This document shows, piece by piece, positions 33,186-47,200 of a stretch of 64,000 nucleotides of DNA. This DNA is from Symsagittifera roscoffensis (Eukaryota > Xenacoelomorpha > Acoela > Convolutidae), in assembly GCF_963678635.1 (NCBI RefSeq), contig NC_087069.1:4476166-4540165 (forward strand). Direction: 5' to 3'. The notes beneath the pieces are model-generated. The model ran no database searches, was not told the DNA's origin, and was given only the letters and a program-made list of their open reading frames with translations. The position numbers and the translations under genes are program-made. Each line of letters starts with the position of its first letter. Position 1 is the first letter of the stretch.

Positions 33186-35179
33186 TTACTGGATGACACA
33201 TTCATTCAGACAAATCCAGGGCTGGGCCCGACACATGACATTGTGTTTGAAAAACCGGAACTCGATTGAGTTGGGCGGGTAGATTTTATCGACTGGGAAT
33301 GAGGCGACGGCCCCGGGAATTTCCGGGAAAACCAATGGGTGGTCGGAGTTGAGTTCGAATCCATCATAGACGAAGGGTGCTTCTCCGAAGCCCACATGTG
33401 TAACGACATCCACACATCTGGAAGCATCGTGCACAGCCTGTAATGAGTCATAGTTGACCATTAATGGCTCATTCTTCAAACTCATTTTTATTAGGAGATA
33501 ACTATGGCCTAATTTTGTTAACGAATCCCTTCACTCTCGAACAATTTAGGTAATCATTTTGCATTGGCTTTAGCTTCAGCTATTCAAAATAGGATAAAAA
33601 TGGCTCATTAATAGAACAAAAATTGCTAGAACAACCTTTTTCTTTGCAACTGTTTCTGCTTTTGAACCAAACTTGTAAGTAAATTTATCGAAACCTCAAC
33701 CGAAAAATTTTTGCTCACATATTGCATTTTTGGTCGGTTTTTATTCAAAAAGTTGTCTATAGTAAACAAAATTCAAATGATTAGCGGTAAATTCATTCCC
33801 AATGCTTATCGTACATTTTCAAGCTCTGGAAAATGCTAACTATACGGTTTTATAGAATGAGCAAAATGAGTAAAAAGAGCAACATAAGCATTTTTTTTAC
33901 ATGCTATAAATAATTATAATAGCACTTTTCTCCACATAACCAGTTTCCACGTAAATAACAAGCTTTTTGTAATTTTTTCATCACAAAATTTGTATGAAAA
34001 AGCAAAAGCAGTTTTTTTATACTATGAAATTATACGAGAAGTTCTTTTTAAAAAAAACTGTTGAAAATTTTTTTTATCCAAAAAGGCACTAACCAAATTT
34101 TATCTATTATGAAAAAACCAAGAGTGTAAGTGGCAATAACCAAGCATATAAACTGCATTTCATGATACTAGCCATTTAGGTTAATTTTCACATAACTTTT
34201 ATACCAAAAACGACACTTTTTGGCGTTTGGCTAGAAAGTTTTTAGTTCAAAAATTTCTGTGGCATTTTTCCAAACATTAAGGCTTATCTCAGCAAATGAA
34301 ATCAGAATAAATTAATTGTGTTCATAGAAAAAAAACACATGCTTGTTCAATTCTTGGGAATTTTGGGTTAAAAACTCAAACTGGACGTCGTTTTAGACAC
34401 AAAACATCAAACTTTGATGGCAATGTTTTTTTTTCGTAAGTGTTTCATCTTAGCAGAAAAGCATTTTTTCAAAAAAAAAATACAGCGAAACCCAAAAAAT
34501 TCGTGAAGTTTGGATTTTTTCGATGTCATTGTTTGGCAATTTTCATGAAATTGTATGATAAGCATTGTTTGGTTGAAAAAAGTTTTTGACACCAAACTTG
34601 CTCTCTTGTAATCAAAGCTGTCGCCAATTTTTATTGTTTAAGTTTTATTCCAATTTCAGTTAAATTTAAATAAAAGTTTTGGTTCGAAAAAAAACTTGTT
34701 TATCACGCATTTAATCCTTGCTTTTGTTTGAAAAGCATTTTTACATAGATTCCACATATAAAACTGCATGATAGTCATCTTTTTGAATGAAGCTGACCCA
34801 AGGTTGATTCGAAAACTTAGTTTATTCGATGATAATAAACTTTCTACAAAAAATTTCGAATTGTTTCTAAAAATCAACCCTATCGTCGAGATCACAATAT
34901 ATTAGCACGGGAAATTATCGGATTGTTTCAAAGAAAATTTTTGATTTAGGGTTGGTGATCATTCATAATCCTGTGAAAAAATGATCAAACAAGCTCGATT
35001 AGAATCAATTATAGCTAATTATAATCAGTTTAAAATAGTTTGTGTTGTTTAATACATTACTTATTACCTTCACTAATTCTATACCTACTCATAATCATAA
35101 TCTTTCCTTTCTTAGAACCCTAACTTAGCACCATGAGCCCATGAATTCTACACCACAAACTCCCCTCGGCATACGCACT

Positions 35180-35213
<34 letters not shown>

Positions 35214-38200
35214 TGCCACGCAAACTTCCACAACGCTAGATCCTATTTTATCCCCACCCCCTTGTCCCCAATTTTTCCCTTCCAAACTTGAAGTAGAGAG
35301 GGTTTACGCCTAGGTGATATATAAATGTTGGAAAAATTAGAATAGGGAAAGCGAGCAAAATGATTTGGTTCAAATAAAAATCAGTTAAATTAGGAGAAAA
35401 CATGTTTACTAAATCCGATACTAATTTAGGATAACTTACGCTCGATTTCTTTCGCGCTATTCAAGCTTGAGCGGAGATCTCATCTGTCATAAAAATCGAA
35501 ATCAATCCATTTCGGTTAAAGCACGGAACTTGTCGTAGAGGTAAAGTGACTAGAAGCCCAATATTAATGATTTTTTTTGTTTAAAAATCTCGTTTTTTTT
35601 TTAATGAGAAAACTTCACATATCATTTTTTCTAGAGCAAACAATGCTCCATAGAACTTAAAAAGCACCTTTGTTGTTGTTCTCAAGGAAAATAACGGTAT
35701 ACTTGTGCTCAGGTGTTTTTTTTTTCTGCAGACAGTTTTCGTCTTTTCACTTGCGGTTTTTGACCATTTTTATTATATCATTCAAAATGCTTTGTTGTCT
35801 TGAGCTTTAATTTAAACAGATATTACACCTGTAATCATTTTTCTTATAATTATACGGGTTCAAAGATAGTCATTTTGGCCACTTAAGGACGATTAACGCG
35901 CGATATATTTCGCGCTATTGACGCGGAAGCCGAAATGTACTCGAATTTATTTTTCATTCCAATTTGCGTAAAAGAAGCTTATTTGCCACTAGGAGCAAAA
36001 TTTATCGCTTTGTATTTCATATGGCCGTAGGGGAAGATTCGCACAATCGTTTAATTTTTTTGCATTTAATTTTTTCAAGTTATTACTGCTCCATAGACTT
36101 TAAAAGGCAGTCGGAGCATTCAAGACTTTGCCCTGATACGCGCAGTCTTGTTTACTTTTTTTGCTTGGTTTGGTTATAAACGGCTGTTAGCTTTCGTGAG
36201 CGGCAGTGATTTTTAATGATTGAAAAATTGAGCAGCTGCGATTTTTAAATCGTTGCTGAAATTTTTTCCTTTTTAGGAAAATTAAATCCTCATGTTTACC
36301 CGAAGATAGTTGAGTTGTTTTCCAGTCTCAGTATAGTCTGTAAGTTTCTGGCAGTAGTATTCAGGGCCCATTTTGAAGCCCTCATAACCGAACATCGAAT
36401 ACACAAATGTTTGATCACCGCAGCAATCTTCGTCTGGAGTCGGATAGTCTCGATCCCATCGAGCTAAGCAAAAACAGAGAAGGATAGGCGGTTGTTGTTC
36501 AAGTAACACAAAAAGTTCTGACCACAAGAATACAAAAAATACATGTCTTCAAATCAGTGTCGTTTCCGTGCGTGGTGTCCTACTATCCAAACGCGTAGAA
36601 AGTAAGTAAAATAGGAAAAATTTACAGCTTTGTCTCCAAAAAACGAGTAAAAAACCAAAGTTTTTAAAATGTATTGCCAAAATTTTGCAAATATTCCTTT
36701 AGAACAGCTTTTTTGCACAGGAAAGTTGAAAAACTATTTTCTTTTTTTAAAAATCAAAATTGGATAAACCAATAGCATAGTAAAATTTGACTTTTTTAAT
36801 AATAAATGTTACTTGATCCGTTGACTTACTCGAAATTAGTTTAAAACTCAGAAGTTTTAATGTAGTTTTTCTCAAAATTGGGACAATTTATAAGGAATGT
36901 CGTTTAATTCACAGTTGAATTTTCATTTTGATAGGTCACTTAACTCATTCCAATGATTTTTTCTGATAACTGATTTTGTATGGATATCAAAAATTTCTCC
37001 CCGATGACAATGGTCGGAACAATAAAAACTGGGCGATGAAAATACCATTTCTGAAAAACAATCAAATTTATGTGGTTTAGTTTTTTTGTTATGACCATTG
37101 AAAATGGGAAGGATTTTGTAATCGGGTAATACTAATTTTTCTTTTTCCTTTTTTAAAAATTTTTTTTCTTCTTTTTTTCTTTTTGTTCTCGATGGCCCTT
37201 TCCTTCGTGATTCGAACCAACCGAAGTAATTTCTAATTTTTTCTCCAAAGACGAGAAAAACCGGTTTAAGTTTTTGATTCTAGTCTAAACTTGAGCGAAT
37301 AGTTTTAGCGAGCAGGCTAACAAAAGTTTATTTTTTTACTCTATTAATTAAAATTGTTCTTTGTTTTGTTATGCGTCACTTGGAAACTATAAAATTCAAA
37401 AATTGGATAAGTTTTCGCGAAAAAAAAAATGTTTTTGAATTTTTCTTTGATATTTTTTGCTTAGTTTTTTTTCTACAGTTTTTGACTATTTTACTATGAT
37501 TTCCGAATTTTTTTTTAAAATCCAGTGTTTTCCTTCAGACTTTTTTATCACACCACGGAGAAACAAAACGACACTTATTCGAAAAAAAAATTTTTTCTTC
37601 CATTTTTAATTATGGTCGGAACTTTCTGTGCTACTTAAACAGTAACTGCCTATCCTGTTTTCTTTTCTTTCTTTTTGTTTTCCATGCAAAATCAGGTACC
37701 ATAAATAATCAATGAATTGGGTATAAAAGCCTTTCAGTCGTGATTGGAACAACATAAAAAACCCAACGTTTTTTTCTTACGTTGAGAAAAACTGTTTTGA
37801 AATTTTTTTCCGTCCTAATTCGAGCAAATAAAGCAAGCGAGCAGGCTTACAAAAGCTTTTTTCAAAAGTATAGCCTCTGATAGCTTAAATAAAAACGTTA
37901 ACACTTAGTTTACTCAAGTAACGCAGTTATTTTGAGTAGTTTAGTGGAACCTGATCTAAACTATATTTTATGATTGGATAAATTAGATATTTTACCACTG
38001 TAAAGTATTTAATATTAACCAATCATGATCCATCTAACTAACAACCCGCTTAATTGTAAGTGCTGAAATTACTTGTAATTTCAGCACCAGAGAGATTTGA
38101 ATTTAACTTAGAAATTAGTTGTCTCTCCGAGAGAACTTCAGCAGCCTCAACAAACCAGTATACCCTAGATCTAGTGAGCTTAGAAGAGACTAGTTAAACA

Positions 38201-41200
38201 CCCTGAGACTAGAAAGTATAAGAGTAAGATTAGGATCGATATTAGACTAAGAAGTTGCACGAATCTATCCGGCCGAAAATAAGATAGCGTGACGAGCAGA
38301 CGGTGTACCCTATCCGAAATTACTCTATGAGTTAACCACATCGGTCATAACTCATCTGGTGCAACCATAAGTCTCGAATAAGACCTTAATAGCTTAGAAC
38401 TAACCAAAAATAGATTAGAATTTAGACAAAACATTTTCAAAATGTTATACGATAAAAATTTAATCGAATAGTCTCTACGACTCAATAGATCAGAACCGAT
38501 ATTCCGAACAATAATAGAACTACTTGGAATTGGAAGAAGACCTCGAACAAGAGACGACATACGACAAAGTAGAAGCTTACCAAATAGTTTTATGATCGTA
38601 CGGCAAAAGCCAACACAAACTTTTATATTTAGAATCTTATTAGCAATGAATTTAGATTTTCATCTGCAAACATAAAATTTTGAAGTCAATCTTCATGATC
38701 ATTTCAGGCGCTAAACAAAATTATTAATGTACAATAACGATTGATAAAAAGATCTCAGATCGTTTTCTTAATTTCTGCAGTCTTATATAAAACATATTTG
38801 AAAAATATTTATTGAAAATGAAAATAAAAATTAATAGCTTGACAATAAATTGTTAGTTATCATAAAATCATCTGTTGTCCCAGCTTCATCACCTAAACAT
38901 AACAGCAATCATAAACTCACTTATATCATTAAAATACTAAATTTTTTCTTAAATAAATTTAAACCATTTTAAACTTAAATTCACTTAATTTTAAAATCAG
39001 ATCATCAAGGCTTATCCTTGGATCTCAATTAATTTTCTATTTCACTAAATTTAAAACCTGATCATCAAGGCCTATCCTTGGATCAAAAAGAACAATTTTG
39101 TTCTCCCCCACTCACTTAGCAAGTGTCTAACGACCTCAAACGTCGATTCACTACCCAATCTTTCCAAAAGACCCAAGACTAATAGAAATTTTTAAATAAA
39201 ACTAACCATTCAAATTAGGATAAACAGTGAAAAACTTCGGTTATTCATCCTTCACTTGAACCCTCCTCTTACCAGATCCAGGATAGATCTTAGACTTAGT
39301 AAGTTTAAAATAGTATCTAACGAACTACTTGCGTTCTAATTATACCTGAACCTTGTGGATCGATTTACTATTCTCCAACCTCTGAACACAATCACTACCC
39401 CTAAGTTAGATTAAGTAAGTTAACACCTTAGCTTAGACTAGCCACGAGAAAGTAAAAAATTATTCTTCGGAATCGATATACTTTTCTCTCCAACCCTAAA
39501 TAAAAAGACCCAGGTTAAGCTAACCAAAAAATCGTAAGGACTAACAGTCTAAGAAAATAGAAATACCTAACAACTTTTTGCATCCCTCATCCTAAACCTT
39601 ATGTCATTCAAAAGTCTAGGAAATAAACAAACAATCGTTTTACACAACTGTGAGATAGATAACAAAAAATACGATCTTGTCATCACACCTCATACACAAA
39701 CAGTTGGATACATTAGAACAAAACGACAAACAAAAAAAAGAAAAATTATAAACAAACAAAGACAAATCAAACGAAAAAGATTTTCAAAAAATAGAAACGC
39801 ATTTTCAGAATCAGAAGCCAGCAATTTAGATGAACTCTACAAAATAAAAAAATCAATTGATAAAAATTGTCCCATTCACGATCAATTATATTTTTCCGAT
39901 TCAGAAACAACTCCAAATTCATCAAAAAGAGGAAAAAGAAGAATAAAAAAGCAATACAAACACAAACCAGTACACTTGTATAATTGGAATCAACCAATTA
40001 GACACATCGATAGCTATATATTAACAGTCATCAAACGAAAAAATGAGCCACACTCAAAGTGACGATAGTCCAGATGACGAAGAGATTTACCACTTCCTCA
40101 TAGATGCACCCGATAATAGAGGGCAGCATGATTTTTGCAAGAAATTACTCGTAAATGTGTTTGAACCCGGAATCAGTCCATGCAAAGCAGAATTCCCAGA
40201 TGTAAAAATCAAAAGACAAATTATTGAACATTATTTGAAAGACATATGTAACTTAACACAACAATATGGAATCTACACCATCACAATGAGCAAACTCTAT
40301 ATTCACTAATGAAGTTTTTGCAATAATATATACCTATATCTCTAATTAGAAAAAACAGAATTTCAATTTCCTTACAACATTATTTTCTTACAACTTACAA
40401 AAAATTTGTAAGGAAATTACAAAAAATTTTGGCATGGTTTATAATAGATTGTTTCACAAATAATTTAGACTTAATTTCACAAGCAAGAAGAAATTTCAGA
40501 CCTCAAAATTCAAATGTTGACACTGCCATTACAGAAAAATCAGACTACGTTTGGGACCCTGAATGGTCTCATCCTACATTTATAAATATCCCACAATCCA
40601 TCTCAAGTCAAGCAATAGGTACAATATCTTATCACAGAGATTACGTAAAAGTAATACCACTAACCATTGATGCAACACCATTAAACTACAATACATTTTT
40701 ACCTGACACACGAAATAACAGTTTAAATTTGACCGTCATACACAATGAAAACCTTAATGGAACTAGAAATCTTACACAACAAGATATTCAAACACCATCA
40801 CACTTCATAAATGAAGAAATTGTCCAAACAACAACAACTACACAACAAAGTATTTCACCAATACACCCAAATTTAACAACACCAAGAAATACAAATACTT
40901 CACTGGCACAAGTAACCTTACAATCAACCGTTAAACCTTCGGTTGCTCCAAAATATTCACATATGGATTATCAAACATATAGACCCATGACAGTACCATC
41001 AAAAACACAAAAATCATTCACAAGAAACACCTTCGCAGAACATAATTATAATTATGCTCACAAACAAAGAACAAATCAACCCCCACGAAAAAATAATAAT
41101 CATGTATGTTCTCACTATTGGGATAACCCAATGACAACAACCAACTCAGTAAATTTTCGAACTAATTCACATCCTCCTCAGGATCATAGTGAAAATTACC

Positions 41201-44200
41201 CATTCTTTCAACAAAATAAAAATAAAAGCAAGCACCTCATCATACGGATTATTTATCATCTGATGATGATTATTTACAACCAGACATTTTTGCACCATAT
41301 ACCCAAGAATATCGCACACAAGGATCGCGACGACCTCATACATATAATAGAATTTTTTCTCCAAACCCAACAGATACACGAAATCAACAACCAATACATA
41401 TGCCAAATCCAACTAATACACAATCTTTTCAACCGATTCAACCACAAAATCCAATGATCACACACTCGTATCAACTAACTCAAATGCAAAATGAAATACC
41501 ACTCCCATATTACCTTCAACAACACGAAATAACAAAAAATCAACTTTCAAATTTTTCACAAATGCCAAATGCCGCAGAATCACTACCTTAGATGGCGCAG
41601 CCCAAAAATGGTTTTCAGTATTGCCAATAGAAATAAAATCAAATTGGAAAAGATTTACACAAGAATTTTCAAAAATGTTTGACTCCGAAAGAAATAAACA
41701 ACACCAAAGAGTTTTATGTAATAAAATTCGCAGATTACCAAATGAAACCATCAAACAATTAGCAGTACGTATCGAAACACTAGTTAAAAAGCATATTCAC
41801 TTAATACACATGACTATAAAAACACAAAAATGACAGAAATTTTAATGATGACCTTAACACCTCAATTAAAGAAAATATGTAAAAAAAAAGAGAGCATCTC
41901 ATCCTTCCTCAATTCGAGAGCCAGATTTAGATTTTCGAAAACTAGTAGACAAACTAGAGCAAGCGGAAATCACAATGAAACTTGAAGAAACAGAAAATCT
42001 ATAACTACAATATGTTAATCGAATTGAAACAAACACTACACATATAAAGAACATACAGGAATCAGATACAGACCTAGTTGAAAAAATCACTGAAATACTA
42101 AATATTTATGAAAAACATCCAAATTTTAAAGGCAAACCATCTTTCAAAAAATGGTGTAATTATTGCCGACGATACGGACACAGTATTTCCGAATGTAGAC
42201 AAAAACAACAAGATAATCAGAATAAACCTCAAAAGCATAAAGAACCAAATAAATCGTTCTATCAATATATGAAAAAAGATCAAAATCTACCAAACAAAAA
42301 TATATATAGAAACAAAAGTTCAGGAAAATCACTTCCGAACAACACCAATTACACAAGGAATCAATCACCATATAACTCAAGTTATAGAGGAAGATCACCA
42401 GAACGAAGAAATACACAAAATTCATCACAAAATAATTACAATCGATCAAATAGTAGAAATAACCATTCGAGATCAAATTCCAATGCAACACAATTTGTTT
42501 CTAGATCCAGTTCCCAATCAAACCCAAGAAATCAACACTATTCCAATAATCAATCACGAAACTCATCATACAACAGAAATAGAAACTATTCACATAATCA
42601 AAATAGAAGTTATTCGAACAATCGAAATCAGAATTACCCAAACAATCGATCAAGAAATAACTCGTATAATAGATCAAACTATCACAGATCAAATGACAAT
42701 TATCAAAACAGATCACGGAACAATTCACAAAATCGAAATTCAAGTTATAATAATCAATATAGTAATTATTCCCAGTCACCACATAGGAATTATAACCATT
42801 TTAATAATTCTAAATACCGATATAGAGGTAGTACACCAAAACACCAAATACAAATTAATCAAGTACAGTCAAATGAAGAAACAACATCAGACCCCCCAGG
42901 TATTGATAACACAGGAAGTAACGAACTACAACTAAATCAAATAAACTGTGGATCATCAGATACAGAAAGTGATACAGAAAATACTATCTCCGTTAATATG
43001 ATAACAGTCGAAAATGACTATGAACCTATCATATATGAACAACCTTTTACATCACATATATATGAAAACCAATTGGAACTCCTTCACAATTATTACATTG
43101 AACCCATCGATACTACACAAACTACACAAGAAGTAAACGAAATTAACACAGTAATTAAACCCGAAGAAAAAGACAAAACAAAATGTTTAAACACAAATCA
43201 TATTTATCAAACTATCTAAAAAGAACAACCCAGAGAAAAAATTTGGACAATACCATTTCTCTTAGAAAGTCCAAGAAACAAAGAATTTCAACCACCAGAT
43301 CTTGAAATTGATTTTTTAATTGATTCAGGAGCAGAATCAAACATAATTAATATTCCCACATGGAACGAAATCAAAACAGTAAACTAGCAACAGCACAAGG
43401 ATCAACATTTAAAAAATTATGGAAAAAACCAATTATTCCTTCTCCCCACAAGAACAATGGAGCAAAATAAAATTCTAAACAAACCATTTAAACAGATGTT
43501 TCATATTACTGATATTAAACACAATATCATTGGCATTTATATCAAAATATATACCAACAATCAACATCTTAAATACTAAAATACTGATCAAAGATAAGTA
43601 CACAAAAACAAAAAATACAGCTCTAACAATTTTTCAAAGATTAAATAAACAACCACCATTCTTCTCAAAATATTATCCAATTTATAACCAATAACGGAAA
43701 CACCTGAAACCACTATCAGGAAATATATATAATTTTTCAATAAAACAAGTTCACCAGTATGATAAAAATTAAAATAAACAACAACTTTTTATGTCAGAGT
43801 TTGAATTTAAACCTATTCACATGTTTTTTAAAATCACGATTTCATTTATAAAATATTTGAAAAACACGAATTCCGACATCATTTCGTTACACGTGTATAA
43901 CAATACACCGTATCAAGTAACATTACCCTTAGGACTTTTAGGATATTGCGAAACAAACGCTACAATCTCACCCATACATGAAGTAGCCTACCGCGTAATA
44001 AATATACTCCAATTACTAGATATTTGCCAATCCACAATTCTTAACGAAGAATTATCCATAAATAACATAATAAGCAATGAAAAGAGAAACACAGATTATT
44101 TCACAAAAACACCTTTTTTTAAACCAACATTCAATATAACAAATTACACAAAAGAACAACAACAATTTTTTAACAATGTTTAATTTTGAACACTCACAAA

Positions 44201-47200
44201 TTACACAAATCGAATTTGACAAACTAGCAAAATAACTGTTAAAATATTCAACAGTTTACGCAACATCAAAATTTGATGTTGGGAAAATCAGTTCAACACT
44301 ACATCTCCCGTTAAAACCTGACGCAGTTTTCAAAAAACAAAGAGCTATTAAAGTACCAATTCATTTACATGACAAAGTTAATAGATTACTTGATATTTTA
44401 GAACAATTTAAAATAATCTCACCAGTAAATAAAGAAGAACAACCAAAAGGTAACACATTTATTAACCCTGTTATCATTCTAGCAAAAGGAGAATCATTAA
44501 AAATAGTTTTAGACGCTAGATACCTCAATTCACTAAAAGACAAATCGAAATGCAATTGGCCTATTGAACCAATACAAGTTATTTAAAAAAAAAACGGAAA
44601 ATACTTTACAACCGCAGATATGAATAGTGCATACAATCAAATGCCACTAGACGAACAATCACGACGATTAACGCAATTCGTTATTGGAAATCAACAATAC
44701 GAATTCAATAGATTATTCTATGGAATTTCCACAGGACCAGCAGCTTTTTCAGCTTTTATGAGTAAAATTTTTAGACCACTTATACTCAAAAAGCATGCAA
44801 TCACATACTTAGATGATGTTTTTATGCAATCACAGACAAAAGAGGAAATGTTTACAGTTTTAGAACACTTTCATAAAATACTTCAGAATGAAAATCTGAA
44901 GGCCGCCCCCGATAAATCACACTTCTTTTTAACACGAGTTAAATTTTTAGGACATAATATAGAAAGAAACACAATCACTCCATTAAAATCACGCTTTGAT
45001 GCTATTCAAAAACTTCAACCACCGACAAACAAAAAGAAAATCCAAGAATTCCTTGGAATGATAAATTTCTTAAACAAGTACGTTTATAAAATGCAATTAT
45101 ATTTAAGACCGTTCTATAATATCCTCAGACAACAAAATAATTTTGAATGGACAACTGACATCAAACACGATTTGAAGAAATTAAAAAAACTTTTTACTGA
45201 ACAAATTTCAAACACAATCCCAGATCCAAATCAACCATTCTATGCAATGTGCGATGCTTCAAATTTTAGCATCGGCGCAGCATTACTACAATCACATAGT
45301 GGTACAAATAAAATGAACCTTATATCAGCAAATTCCCGATTATTCACACAAGCAGAGCTACGACTCTCAACTCTAATGAGAGAATGTACAGCTATAATTT
45401 ATACACTCACAGAATATGAATTTCTGATACTTGGATCAAAACATCCAACAGTTCTATTCACAGATCATAAACCAATCATTTTTCTCTTTACACAAAAGAC
45501 AAATCCCAATCACCGAGTTTATAGATTTCAATTAATTCTTGCACTATCAGATACATTAAGTCGAAATACACCACCTGAATTACTTACACGAAAAACTACA
45601 GTTGAAATACCAAAGAATATAAAATTTTACCTTGCAAAAGACAAAACATCACCCCGACTAGAATGCAAATATGCAGTAAAAACTGACATTGACCAATCAC
45701 AAATAAATATCCTACAACATTTTCCATTTTACTTAGAGAGCCAAAATAATCACTACGAAGTTGATCTACGAGGAACATCAACTTTCAAACCAATTCCATA
45801 CTCACAATGGATAAAAAATAACACCCAACAAAAAAGGATAATAAACCACTCGCATAAAAAAGATTTTTTTCCGTTAATCGAAAAAGAAAATTTAACTGAT
45901 AAAATAAATTTGTCAGGACCACAACCAAATGATTCAAAATACACAATAAATCAAGTTTTTGACCTCCATGCCCCTTTTGACACAATTCCCCTATCTAAAT
46001 TAGAAATTGAAAATATTTTTCTCCCTCCAACAGATAAAATTACACTTGAACTCTTGAAACAATATCAAAATCTTGACCCAGTAATTAGGCAACTAAAATC
46101 ATGGCACAAATACAAAACTAAGCCCGTAAAAGCAGATACCACAATTTTAGGAAATAAAACACTCCTCCGATATTTCCGAAAATTTAATAATACAACAATT
46201 AATGAAAACACAGACCTTCTAGAATATCAATTAAATGATTCTAAGGCTCCCTGTCTCCCTTTAAGTATGATTCTAATAGCTTTTAACATTTCACATACAC
46301 AAAATACTAAAGGACACTCTGGATCAGAGAAAACATATTCAAATTTTCCACAAAATTTTTATTTCCCAAATGCACCAATTTGGATAAAAGTACTATGCAA
46401 TGATTGTATAGTATGTCAGTTAAATAAACCTTATCCAAATCAAAAACAAATAGCACAAAAACAAGATTTTAAAGGACAAAGTTTATATTTTAACCATCGT
46501 ATCTCATTCGATGCAAAAGGACCAATTTCACCATCCTCTGAAGGAAACTCCTACATTATGGTAATTGTTGATGCATTTACACATTATGTAGCACTCAACC
46601 CAGTACCACATTGTAACGCTTATTATGCTTACACAACACTTTATGAACACTGGATAGCTAAATTCGGATTACCCGAAATCTTAGTTACAGATAACGGTAC
46701 AGAATTCATAAATAATGAAATCATCACACTATGTCACTTATATAACATCAAACACAACAGATGTAAAATTATTCGCCTTAGCATATAATTCACAAATTAC
46801 GACAACTCTAGGAATGTCACCATACAAATTGGTTTTTAATCAAAAGCCACGTAAACCAATTATGTTTACAGCAAACTCTCATAAAAATGCACAAGGTCAT
46901 TGCCAACCAAATAAAGACTCAGTTTTTTATAACCTACCTTTACACACGCATGATGAAGATCATTTTCATCACCACAAATCCTTAAAATCCTTAAATTAGC
47001 CTTCGGTACACACACCGAATGGATTTTAAATAGAGATAAAAAACACAATGAAATTTACCAAAGAGTAACAAAAAAATTGTTACAAAGGCAAAACATTAAC
47101 GAACAAATTAATTCACGCTTTACATCAGCCTCAGATTTAAAAATTGGAACATTTGTCTTATTACCTAATTTTATTACACAAAAAGGAATTTCTAAAAAAT

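Noticed and set aside
42501-42782. ORFs in other frames across the Asn/Ser/Arg-rich Gag tail
   Set aside because: Produced by the repetitive codon use of the Gag nucleocapsid tail.
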